DNA of 64,000 bases from Runella sp. CRIBMP (lineage in GTDB: Bacteria; Bacteroidota; Bacteroidia; Cytophagales; Spirosomataceae): contig NZ_JAAAKZ010000002.1 of the NCBI RefSeq assembly GCF_009905605.1, positions 558,001-622,000 of the forward strand. The letters run 5' to 3'. Positions 8,641-16,697 of the stretch are shown here, one piece after another. The notes beneath the pieces are model-generated. The model saw only the letters and a program-made list of their open reading frames with translations. It was not told the origin of the DNA and ran no database searches. The position numbers and the translations under genes were made by a program. Position 1 is the first letter of the stretch. Every line of letters starts with the position of its first letter.

Positions 8641-9336
8641 CTAAAAGCCCTCAAAACACATTTTATTTTGAATAGTAGAATAATAAACTTTTTGGTTTTG
8701 TCCTTTCATCTCCACTCCATAGTCGTTATTATTCAACCATTTAGCCCTTTTAGACGTAAAGTATGAAGAATCCAAATAACCACCATTATCTCTGATTAAT
8801 GCTTCGTGTTTAGTAGTTGATGCACCATCTGAAACAACAAAATAGATTTTAGAAGTGAAAATATCTTTTTCCAAAATAACTTGCCCCGTATGAGATTGGA
8901 CCCTATTCAATTTTTTAGGATATTCTTTTACGAACCGAAAATCAGCATCTATTATTTTTTTATAAGCATTTTGAAAGACCTCTTTATCCCAACCCAAAGT
9001 GCTGGCAGTTACTATTACTGAGGAATGTAACAAATCAAGTAAATATCTTATTCTGACATTCCCTGAAAAAGCAAGGTATTTATCCTCTTCAAAGTAACAC
9101 CAGACGCTACATATTGAACCAAAATAAGAAGGTTTCCCCAAAATATCTGAAAAACGATGTGTAAAATGAATACCAAGTCGACTCGTTTTTAAGGGTTTGT
9201 ATCCATTCAACAATTGGTGGTAAAAATCGCAAATAAAATTAACGGTCTGACGAAAATGATTTGGATTATTGAGTGAATCAAAGTCAGATGTTTCTCTGTC
9301 AGAGTAATAAATTGTTATATCTCGAAAAGGCATCAT
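8641..9336 (-). CDS. Hypothetical protein, AT-rich orphan
   Basis: 231 residues; I do not recognise it. The start is a doubled ATG at 9336. No signal peptide, membrane helix or nucleotide-binding motif is visible; the sequence is mixed alpha/beta-like, rich in Tyr, Phe, Lys and Asn, with two Cys close together (SICSVWCYF). Its base composition is visibly richer in A and T than rsmE and the VWA gene on either side, which suggests recent acquisition. It sits 23 bases after the VWA gene on the same strand and could be co-transcribed with the MoxR/VWA unit, but nothing shows a shared function. Confidence 0.7.
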   Translation of the reverse strand: MMPFRDITIYYSDRETSDFDSLNNPNHFRQTVNFICDFYHQLLNGYKPLKTSRLGIHFTHRFSDILGKPSYFGSICSVWCYFEEDKYLAFSGNVRIRYLLDLLHSSVIVTASTLGWDKEVFQNAYKKIIDADFRFVKEYPKKLNRVQSHTGQVILEKDIFTSKIYFVVSDGASTTKHEALIRDNGGYLDSSYFTSKRAKWLNNNDYGVEMKGQNQKVYYSTIQNKMCFEGF

Positions 9337-9359
9337 ACTAATACAGAATTCACTAACTC

Positions 9360-10562
9360 CTAACTTTCAAATTTAACTTTAGGATTTTTTAAACATTTCA
9401 TTGCTTGGGTCAGTCCGCTGAGTGTGAGCGGAAACATTCGATTGTCGGCCCATTCCCGAATGATACTGATGCTGTGGGTGTATTTCCAGTAATCTGCCAC
9501 CGTAACGGGATTAAGCCACACAAAATGAGGATATTGTTCTTTAAAACGATTGAGCCAAACCAGCCCCGACTCTTCATTATAATGCTCTACGCTGCCTCTT
9601 GGATGCGTAATTTCGTACGAAGCCATGGAGGCGTCGCCCACAAAAATCACTTTGTATTCTTTGTTGTATTTATGCAATACCTCCAACGTAGGTACGCGTG
9701 AACTTCGGCGGGTATTGTCGCGCCAAAGGGTTTCGTAAACGCAGTTATGAAAATAAAAATATTCGATGTGTTTGAACTGGTACTTGGCCGCCGAAAACAA
9801 TTGTGAGCATTGCTCGATGTGCTCATCCATCGAACCGCCTACGTCCAACAACAGTAACACTTTAACGTTGTTTTTGCGCGACGGATGCATGTGAATGTCC
9901 AGAATGCCAGCGTTACGGCTGGTGCCTTCGATGGTGGCATTCATATCAAGCTCTTCGTCTATACCTTCGCGGGTCAAAATTCGCAACCGCCTCAGGGCCA
10001 TTTTCATGTTGCGGGTGTTGAGTTCGAGGTCTTCATCGTAATTTTTATACTCCCGATTTTCCCAAACTTTGGTGGCCGTACGGTTGCCCGCAGAAGGCCC
10101 TTTTACCCGAAAACCCTCTGGGTTATAGCCATTGTTGCCAAAAGGTGAAGTCCCCCCCATACCAATCCAAGTATTGCCTCCGTCGTGACGTTCATTTTGT
10201 TCTTGAAGCAATTGCTGAAACCGCTCAAAAAGCTTTTCTAAGCCGCCCATCCGTTCTATCATCTCTTTTTCTTCGTCGGTCAACTCGCGCGACAGCGCAT
10301 CTTTAAACCATTCGGGCGGCAAATGGGTCTCCATTATTTTTGCTTCGACAGTTTGGGCATTTTGGAAATACTCGGCAAAAAGGCGATCAAACAAATCATA
10401 GTGCATCTCGTTTTTGATGAGCGCCGTGCGACTGAAATAATAGAACTCCTCCGCACTCATGTCAATCACCTGTCGTTTGAGCCCTTCCAACAGGTTCAAG
10501 TACTCCCCGATAGAAACGGGCAAGGCGTGTTTTTTTAGCAGTAAAAAGAAGTCTAAAAACAT
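9360..10562 (-). CDS. VWA domain-containing CoxE-like protein
   Basis: About 400 residues from ATG 10562 (MFLDFFLLLKK, preferred because homologues begin there; ATG 10574 adds four residues). The N-terminal half is helical; the C-terminal half holds a von Willebrand A domain with VLLLLDVGGSMDEHIE as its metal-site strand. The metal site reads DxGxS, not the canonical DxSxS. Proteins of this type work with MoxR AAA+ ATPases as chaperone pairs that insert cofactors or remodel complexes. The MoxR partner is directly upstream, 46 bases away. What they act on is unknown here. Confidence 0.85.
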   Translation of the reverse strand: MFLDFFLLLKKHALPVSIGEYLNLLEGLKRQVIDMSAEEFYYFSRTALIKNEMHYDLFDRLFAEYFQNAQTVEAKIMETHLPPEWFKDALSRELTDEEKEMIERMGGLEKLFERFQQLLQEQNERHDGGNTWIGMGGTSPFGNNGYNPEGFRVKGPSAGNRTATKVWENREYKNYDEDLELNTRNMKMALRRLRILTREGIDEELDMNATIEGTSRNAGILDIHMHPSRKNNVKVLLLLDVGGSMDEHIEQCSQLFSAAKYQFKHIEYFYFHNCVYETLWRDNTRRSSRVPTLEVLHKYNKEYKVIFVGDASMASYEITHPRGSVEHYNEESGLVWLNRFKEQYPHFVWLNPVTVADYWKYTHSISIIREWADNRMFPLTLSGLTQAMKCLKNPKVKFES

Positions 10563-10608
10563 ATTCGCAACCATTAAATCAGAGAATCATCCTATCAAAA
10601 TCGAGTCA

Positions 10609-11457
10609 TTAATACGGTTTAAAACCCTTTGCCCGGAGGGCCGCGTACAAATCATTGTCCTGTTCATTTTTGAGCAAAGCACCCAAAAACGGTGGCACTT
10701 CGGGCAGAGATTCGAGGTCTTTGAGGTCGTCGGCGGAGACCTTTGCCCACAAAAGCAATTTTATCCAATCCAGTAGTTCGCTCGTAGAAGGTTTCTTTTT
10801 CAGGGCTTTTACGTCGCGCACGGCAAAAAATGCTTTCATGGCGCGTTCTAGCAGCTCTTTGTCCAGTTCGGGATAATGCACATGTACAATTTGTTGCATG
10901 GTATCACGGTCGGGAAAACGGATAAAGTGGAAAAAGCAGCGCCTTAAAAACGCATCTGGCAATTCTTTTTCGTTGTTTGAAGTAATGATGACAATCGGGC
11001 GCTGTTTGGCCGCGATGGTGCGGTCGAGTTCATAACAGTAAAACTCCATGCGGTCAAGTTCCTGCAACAAGTCATTGGGAAACTCAATATCGGCTTTGTC
11101 AATTTCATCAATCAGCAACACCACTTGTTCTTCCGACTCAAACGCCTCCCATAATTTCCCCTTTTTGATGTAGTTTTCTACGCTGTAAACGCGCTTATCG
11201 CCCAATTGCGAATCCCGCAAACGCGATACAGCGTCATACTCATAAAGCCCCTGATGCGCATTGGTGGTTGATTTTATATGCCACGTTATGAGCCGTTTAC
11301 CTAGTGCTTTGGCCACTTCGTAGGCCAGCATGGTCTTGCCCGTACCCGGTTCACCTTTCAGCAAAAGCGGCTTTTGTAAGCTAACTGCGGCATTGACCGC
11401 GACCGACAATTCTCGCGTTGCTACGTATTTATCGGTTCCTTCAAAGGGGAGATTCAT
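10609..11457 (-). CDS. MoxR-family AAA+ ATPase
   Basis: About 282 residues from ATG 11457 (MNLPFEGTDKYVATREL). Walker A is GEPGTGKT (about residue 46), Walker B is VVLLIDEIDKAD, sensor 1 is in IVIITSNNEKELPDAF followed by the LRRCFF arginine region, and the C-terminal lid is helical. Such ATPases form hexamers that act on VWA-domain partners; the partner is the next gene downstream on the same strand. It lies 83 bases after the TOPRIM-like gene, which leaves room for its own promoter, so its link to that pair is uncertain. Confidence 0.9.
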   Translation of the reverse strand: MNLPFEGTDKYVATRELSVAVNAAVSLQKPLLLKGEPGTGKTMLAYEVAKALGKRLITWHIKSTTNAHQGLYEYDAVSRLRDSQLGDKRVYSVENYIKKGKLWEAFESEEQVVLLIDEIDKADIEFPNDLLQELDRMEFYCYELDRTIAAKQRPIVIITSNNEKELPDAFLRRCFFHFIRFPDRDTMQQIVHVHYPELDKELLERAMKAFFAVRDVKALKKKPSTSELLDWIKLLLWAKVSADDLKDLESLPEVPPFLGALLKNEQDNDLYAALRAKGFKPY

Positions 11458-11540
11458 TAGTATAAAAATTGGGGTTTTCGATTGACGATTTTCGATTGCA
11501 TTAACCATCTAAATATCAACCAATTACTTTCTTTCGATTT

Positions 11541-12215
11541 CTAACTTAGGTTTGCTGTTTCAATCTTTACAAGATACTGCTCCACAAAATAGTTGAAACT
11601 TGGATTTTGTGGATATGCGTTTTTCAGAATCTTTGTTTTACAGAATTCTCGGGACAGTTTCTGATAGATTTTAGCATCTTTCCGAGTAGGATTTATAATG
11701 TCTTTTTTGCTTTTAGTCAACAATTGATTGAGTTTATGGATGCAATTATTGGATGATGCTTGCGTATTTTTGTCAGTTGAATAAAGTGGCAACAGCCAAC
11801 ACTCAATTTCATTGACCGATACTGCGAAAAGAATTCTACGTTGATACGATTCATAAAATTTCTCTCCAAAGCCATTTTGAAACAGTCCCACAAATTTGGC
11901 AATTACTCGTTCAATAAATTCTTCTGTCGACTCACCATGAATCGGAGGTACATCATAATTTTTCTCATGGGAGCAGTCAGTATCAATCTGAATAATAATG
12001 TAATCTATTTGAATAAACGCGTCTTTGAAAAACGAGGATTTACAATATTCAAAGACATTGTACCAACCACCAAACCCCTGCAAAGCATCAGTAGCATCCC
12101 GCAAAGGTGTTAGCGGACGAACATCAAGGTCAGGGTCATTGAAGTAGCCCACCAAAATATTTTCCAAAACCACATGGTCAGTGACGCCTTCCGCAATAAG
12201 TCCAAAAGTAGGCAT
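11541..12215 (-). CDS. TOPRIM-like (DUF4276/OLD-type) protein, partner of the adjacent ATPase
   Basis: 224 residues. The N-terminus has the TOPRIM-type acidic motif LIAEGVTDHVVL (Glu9, Gly10, Asp13), a second acidic motif IIIQIDTDCSH (Asp-x-Asp near residue 78) and later VNEIECWLLPLY, which corresponds to the E-x-W-L-L element of DUF4276-like proteins. This arrangement is that of metal-dependent nuclease or topoisomerase-primase folds seen in OLD and in the effector of PARIS-like systems. It starts 3 bases after the stop of the ATPase gene, so the two are translated together. Visibly AT-rich. Function as a nuclease is inference. Confidence 0.65.
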   Translation of the reverse strand: MPTFGLIAEGVTDHVVLENILVGYFNDPDLDVRPLTPLRDATDALQGFGGWYNVFEYCKSSFFKDAFIQIDYIIIQIDTDCSHEKNYDVPPIHGESTEEFIERVIAKFVGLFQNGFGEKFYESYQRRILFAVSVNEIECWLLPLYSTDKNTQASSNNCIHKLNQLLTKSKKDIINPTRKDAKIYQKLSREFCKTKILKNAYPQNPSFNYFVEQYLVKIETANLS

Positions 12216-12218
12216 ACA

Positions 12219-13352
12219 TTAAAAGTTTTTAGGTAGCCCGCCAATGTATCCTCTCAAAAACTGCTCCGACAGTCGCACGGGTTCCTGACCTTCGGGAGCA
12301 GATTTATGGGCAATGCGTAAGGCTTTGGTGTGCCCAAGCTTGTTGCGCGAAATAACAAAAAGACGCTGTTCGTCATCTTTCAAATCAAGCCCATCCAACA
12401 CCGCAGGGTTGTGGGTAGTCATGATTACCTGTTTATCATGTTCTTTGGCAAGTTGCGTTAATTGCTGCACCAATCGGCTCGCCAGTTTGGGATTCATGGC
12501 GTTATCGATATTGTCAATGGCAAAAAATTTGGGCGTATAATCGCTGATAAACAGTGAGAAGTAAAACAGCAGATACAAAAAACCTTCGTTGGAGCTGTGT
12601 TGGTCAAAATACGCCAATCCTTCTTCCAAAAAGCGGTCTTTGATACGAATCCGCCGTTCGGTAAAGCGCAAATCATTGGGAATATCAAAACCCTCAAACC
12701 AATCTATCAAGGCCAAGTTATCCCTTATTTTTTGGAATTTCTCAGGTTTTTCTTCATAAATTACAGATAGCAATTTGAATAAACCTTCCCCTCTGATGCC
12801 TAGCGGAGTTATTTGTGATTCATCTTCAAAACGACGGAGGAAATAGTTTTCGGGGGAATAAATGAGAAAATCATGAAAATCATTCCAGAACTTCTCCCAA
12901 AGTATCTGATTAGTTATATATGTGTCGTTTTTAAATTTAATAATTGATGGATCACTCAATTCTTTCTCATCTATTTGGGCGAACGCAGTTGCAAAACCTT
13001 CAATTGAGTCTATTTCTCGTTCCCATTTGGAATAAATTTCATTAGTATTTCTAAGTTTAAAACTTAATTGATGATATGGGGCAATTCTTGTTATATTTAT
13101 CTTAATGTCTTTTTTTAGATTTTTCTTCTCAAATCCACTTCTCATTGACTGGGGCTCACTTCGCCTAATTCCCCTTGAACTCAAAAATTCATTATCCAAT
13201 TTATTCTCTCCAGCTGCAGAACCCATCGCAATAGCCTCTAAAATATTGCTTTTCCCGCTGCCATTTTCACCAATAAAGACATTCACTCGCCCTAACTCCA
13301 ATGTAAGCGACTGAATAGATTTGAAATTTTCAATTGTTATCTGCTGAACCAT
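12219..13352 (-). CDS. AAA15/SMC-like ATPase (RecF/OLD-type head domain)
   Basis: 377 residues. MVQQITIENFKSIQSLTLEL and Walker A GENGSGKSN (about 28-36) are the typical N-terminus of ABC/SMC-type ATPases; GEGLFKLLSVI near residue 190 may be the signature-like helix; the Walker B region reads FFAIDNIDNAMNP and the switch histidine is in IMTTHNPAVLDGLDL. The residue after the Walker B Asp is Asn, not the usual catalytic Glu. The central 150 residues are a divergent, AT-rich insertion in place of a long coiled coil. Together with the next gene (3-base gap) it forms an ATPase/TOPRIM pair, a layout shared by several phage-defence systems. Confidence 0.8.
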   Translation of the reverse strand: MVQQITIENFKSIQSLTLELGRVNVFIGENGSGKSNILEAIAMGSAAGENKLDNEFLSSRGIRRSEPQSMRSGFEKKNLKKDIKINITRIAPYHQLSFKLRNTNEIYSKWEREIDSIEGFATAFAQIDEKELSDPSIIKFKNDTYITNQILWEKFWNDFHDFLIYSPENYFLRRFEDESQITPLGIRGEGLFKLLSVIYEEKPEKFQKIRDNLALIDWFEGFDIPNDLRFTERRIRIKDRFLEEGLAYFDQHSSNEGFLYLLFYFSLFISDYTPKFFAIDNIDNAMNPKLASRLVQQLTQLAKEHDKQVIMTTHNPAVLDGLDLKDDEQRLFVISRNKLGHTKALRIAHKSAPEGQEPVRLSEQFLRGYIGGLPKNF

Positions 13353-13466
13353 GTCTTTGCATTCGCTTCTTTTTCCTGCCGCAAATTACACTTTTTTTAT
13401 CGTCTCATTACTTCATTTAGTCGGCTTAAAAACAATGGGATTAAGAGTATAAAAAAACGCAGCTAG

Positions 13467-13482
13467 ACTTATTATAATAAGT
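13467..13482. promoter_or_regulatory. 16-bp perfect palindrome before the GMC gene
   Basis: ACTTATTATAATAAGT is a perfect inverted repeat centred 27 bases before the GMC oxidoreductase ATG, in the 149-base divergent gap. Its position would suit a repressor operator. No regulator gene lies next to it. Confidence 0.45.
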
Positions 13483-13501
13483 TAAAGTAAAACTTTATCA
13501 A

Positions 13502-15226
13502 ATGTACCTCAATACCGAAGTTCAGAAAAATAACACGTATGACGCCATCGTCATTGGTTCTGGCATCAGCGGTGGCTGGGCCGCCAAAGAATTGACCGAG
13601 AAAGGATTACGCACGCTGATGCTCGAACGCGGTCGCGACGTAAAACACGTTGTAGATTATCCCACCACTATGTCGGCTCCGTGGGAGATGGCCCACCGGG
13701 GACGCCTCCCGCTCGAACTCTCAGACCGCGTGCCGATTCAGCGCAAAACGGGCCCGGCTGCCAACGAGTACGGCAATCATTTTTTTGTCAAAGACGACGA
13801 GCATCCCTATACCCAAATCAAGCCTTTCGACTGGACACGCGGCTATCAGGTAGGCGGCAAGTCGCTGATGTGGGCGCGGTGGGTACAGCGCTGGAACGAG
13901 GATAATTTTGAAGAAAATGCCCGCGAAGGTATCGGGGTTGATTGGCCCATTCGTTACAAAGACCTAGCGCCGTGGTACAGTTACGTTGAGCGTTTTATTG
14001 GGGTTTCAGGCAATAAAGACGGCATTAAATCCTTGCCCGACGGCGAGTTTTTGCCTCCTTTTGAGCTAAATTGCCTTGAAAAACATTTCCAAAAAACCGT
14101 TGCCAATAAATACAACGACCGGCATTTTATCATCAGTCGCACCGCCAATCTAAGCAAGCCTTCGGCAATTCATACGGCCTTGGGTCGCTCGGCTTGTCAG
14201 TCACGCAATTGGTGCAGTAGAGGTTGTCCATATGGGGCCTATTTCAGTACCCAATCCTCCACCCTTCCGGCCGCTGTCAGAACAGGTAAGCTGACATTAC
14301 GCCCGTTTTCAATTGTTCATTCGATTATTTATGACGAAAAAAAGGGAAAGGCCACGGGAGTACGCGTCATTGACACCAATACCTTGGAAATGACGGAGTT
14401 TTATGCCCGCATTATATTTGTCAATGCCGCTACCATCAATAGTACCGCCATTTTAATGAATTCCACTTCGGGTCGTTTTCCCAACGGTTTGGGCAACGAC
14501 AGCGGCGCACTGGGCCGTTATTTGATGGACCATAACTACCGAATTCGGGTAAGTGGCATATACGAAGGAGCAGAGTTTAATGATAGCTATTATTTTGGTC
14601 GGCGTCCCGCAGGCTCGTACGTACCACGTTTCAGAAATCTCGGCAACGACCGACAAAAAGACTTCGTACGCGGCTATGCCTATGCCTGCGGAGCGGGGCG
14701 TCAAGGTTGGGAACGCGGCAACGGAACCGACAGTTTTGGGGCAGATTTTAAAGAAAGCATGACCAAACCGGGCCCTTGGACATTCAGCATGACGGGCATG
14801 GGAGAAATGCTTCCGCACGTGGACAACAAAATTGAACTTGACCCAGACAAAAAGGATAAATGGGGAATGCCAACGCTGAAAATTGATTGCCAATGGCACG
14901 AAAATGAAGATAAAATGGTGTTGGATGCACTCAATCAAGCGCAGGAAATGATGCACAATGCGGGCATTAAGGTTACGGCGGCGTTTGATAACCACCAAGC
15001 CCCGGGCCTTGCCATCCACGAAATGGGCACCGCCCGCATGGGCCGTGACCCAAAAACATCGGTTCTTAACGGCTTTAATCAGGTACACGCCTGCAAGAAT
15101 GTGTTTGTCACTGATGGGGCAAGCATGGCTTCATCGGCCTGCCAAAATCCCTCGCTGACTTACATGGCCCTCACGGCACGGGCCGCTGACCATGCCGTCA
15201 AAGAAATGAAAAAAATGAATCTATAA
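13502..15226 (+). CDS. GMC family FAD-dependent oxidoreductase
   Basis: 574 residues. The FAD-binding Rossmann motif is AIVIGSGISGGWAAKEL with the acidic end of strand 2 in LMLERGRD; YQVGGKSLMWARW is the GMC family motif; the C-terminal GMC_C domain shows the catalytic His in AIHEMGTARMG and VTDGASMASSACQNPSLTYMALTARA. A cysteine cluster SRNWCSRGCPYG lies near residue 240. The sequence is closest to the gluconate 2-dehydrogenase large-subunit-like branch that oxidises sugars or polyols. No subunit 3 or cytochrome c gene is adjacent, which such enzymes often have. No signal peptide was seen. Confidence 0.9.
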   Translation: MYLNTEVQKNNTYDAIVIGSGISGGWAAKELTEKGLRTLMLERGRDVKHVVDYPTTMSAPWEMAHRGRLPLELSDRVPIQRKTGPAANEYGNHFFVKDDEHPYTQIKPFDWTRGYQVGGKSLMWARWVQRWNEDNFEENAREGIGVDWPIRYKDLAPWYSYVERFIGVSGNKDGIKSLPDGEFLPPFELNCLEKHFQKTVANKYNDRHFIISRTANLSKPSAIHTALGRSACQSRNWCSRGCPYGAYFSTQSSTLPAAVRTGKLTLRPFSIVHSIIYDEKKGKATGVRVIDTNTLEMTEFYARIIFVNAATINSTAILMNSTSGRFPNGLGNDSGALGRYLMDHNYRIRVSGIYEGAEFNDSYYFGRRPAGSYVPRFRNLGNDRQKDFVRGYAYACGAGRQGWERGNGTDSFGADFKESMTKPGPWTFSMTGMGEMLPHVDNKIELDPDKKDKWGMPTLKIDCQWHENEDKMVLDALNQAQEMMHNAGIKVTAAFDNHQAPGLAIHEMGTARMGRDPKTSVLNGFNQVHACKNVFVTDGASMASSACQNPSLTYMALTARAADHAVKEMKKMNL

Positions 15227-15265
15227 ACTTTTTATTTCCTTCGTGGTTTTTATGAAAAACAACGT

Positions 15266-15946
15266 ATGAAACTCACCGTAGAACAACTGCACGACACTAA
15301 CTCTTATGAATTAATTGACTCTTTTCACGTGGATGAAATGGGAAAATTTCTGATGCAGGAATTAGGAATAAAACAACCTGATAATCAACCCACAAAACCC
15401 AAATTAAACGCCAAATCGCTGCTTTTTTTCGCAGTGTTTGCCGGCATTGGGGGCGTTGTGGGCTGGTCAATCGGAAAATTCATTCCAAAATCAGAAGGTG
15501 GATTAGATACCTTTGCCACCCAATTCGGTCTCGCGTTTCTATGTTTTTTCATTGTTTTACTCCCCATCCACGAAGCCATTCACGGGTTATTCTTTAAGCT
15601 GATTGGTGCCCAAAAAGTAGGTTTTGGGTGGTCAATGAAAAGCCTGATTGTGTACGCCTACGCTCAAAAATTTGTCATGACCCTCCGCGAAAATGCATTG
15701 GTGGCCGCCATGCCTTTTGTGGTCATTACAATTTCGCTCACTGTTTTATGGTTTATTTTTCCGCAATGGCAGTTTTTTTGGGGAAGCGCCCTATTCCTGC
15801 ATACTTTCGCTTGCATGGGCGATTTTATCCTGATTCGTTATTTTTACAAAAACCGCACCTCTCGGATGTACACTTACGACGATATAGAGGAGAAGAATTA
15901 TTCGTACTTTTTTCGCGAAAAATCAAGAAAACCCTCTGACGACTAA
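15266..15946 (+). CDS. DUF3267 membrane protein, putative zinc metalloprotease
   Basis: 226 residues. A soluble N-terminal part of about 50 residues precedes four membrane segments. The second segment ends in LPIHEAIHGLFF, a HExxH-type motif (His-Glu-Ala-Ile-His), and the last contains TFACMGDF with an Asp that may be the third metal ligand, as in DUF3267/YhgA-like zincins and site-2-type proteases. The substrate is unknown. It follows the GMC gene by 39 bases and may be co-transcribed, but a functional link is not evident. Confidence 0.8.
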   Translation: MKLTVEQLHDTNSYELIDSFHVDEMGKFLMQELGIKQPDNQPTKPKLNAKSLLFFAVFAGIGGVVGWSIGKFIPKSEGGLDTFATQFGLAFLCFFIVLLPIHEAIHGLFFKLIGAQKVGFGWSMKSLIVYAYAQKFVMTLRENALVAAMPFVVITISLTVLWFIFPQWQFFWGSALFLHTFACMGDFILIRYFYKNRTSRMYTYDDIEEKNYSYFFREKSRKPSDD

Positions 15947-15983
15947 AATATCTCAAACATAACCTTCGGAAGGTTTGGTTGTC

Positions 15984-16658
15984 TCAGTAGACTTTCATGG
16001 CCTCGCCCAATTTGAATTCTACCGAAACCTGTTGGGGTAATGCTTCAAAACGGTAGCCCAAAGCTGAAAAATGTTCAAGAAACCGGGGCAGTACATAACT
16101 CATATTACGCCATGCTTTGAGGCTGTCGTGCATGACCACGATAGAACCCGCCTGCGTGTGTTTCAGCGTTTTTTCGAGGCAATGCTCGGGAGAAAGATAT
16201 TTTTCGAAGTCACCCGTTAGTACTTCCCACATCACAATGTGGTAATCATTGAGGAGCGGCTTGGCCTGACTCAGTTTAATGCGGCCGTATGGAGGTCGAA
16301 ACAGGTTTGTTTTTACGGGCAAGATCTCTTGACATTGGGCCACGTTTTGCCAATAGGTTGAGTCGTCGGTTTTCCAACCGTTGAGGTGATTGTGCGTATG
16401 ATTGCCAATGCTATGTCCATTGACAACTAATTGCGAAAAAATATCGGGGTATTTCAACACATTATCGCCAATACAAAAAAAGGTAGCTTTGGCATCAAAG
16501 TAGTCCAATTGTTCCAATACCCACTCTGTCACGTCAGGAATGGGGCCGTCATCGAAGGTAAGGTAAATGATATTTTCGTCGGTCGAAATATTCCACACGA
16601 AAGGTGTGTAGAAAGCCTTGAGCAGGCGGGGTGATTTGTGAACAAACAATGGAATCAT
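15984..16658 (-). CDS. Polysaccharide deacetylase (NodB domain, CE4)
   Basis: About 224 residues from ATG 16658; a TTG at 16688 would add ten residues. All main CE4 motifs are present: YLTFDDGPIPD (motif 1), the metal-binding GHSIGNHTHNH (motif 2), RPPYGR (motif 3) and IVVMHDS (motif 5). It removes N-acetyl groups from an amino-sugar polymer such as peptidoglycan, chitin-like or capsular polysaccharide. No clear signal peptide. It is last in a run of three envelope genes (flippase-like protein, GT2, deacetylase), which points to a role in modifying a surface glycan or glycolipid. Confidence 0.92.
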   Translation of the reverse strand: MIPLFVHKSPRLLKAFYTPFVWNISTDENIIYLTFDDGPIPDVTEWVLEQLDYFDAKATFFCIGDNVLKYPDIFSQLVVNGHSIGNHTHNHLNGWKTDDSTYWQNVAQCQEILPVKTNLFRPPYGRIKLSQAKPLLNDYHIVMWEVLTGDFEKYLSPEHCLEKTLKHTQAGSIVVMHDSLKAWRNMSYVLPRFLEHFSALGYRFEALPQQVSVEFKLGEAMKVY

Positions 16659-16697
16659 TCGCTGTAAATAGTGAGTTTTGTCCGTCAACTGTACTTT

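Noticed and set aside
14453-15088. 211-codon minus-strand ORF inside the GMC oxidoreductase
   Set aside because: Shadow of the well supported plus-strand gene; product is His/Cys-rich noise without a recognisable domain.
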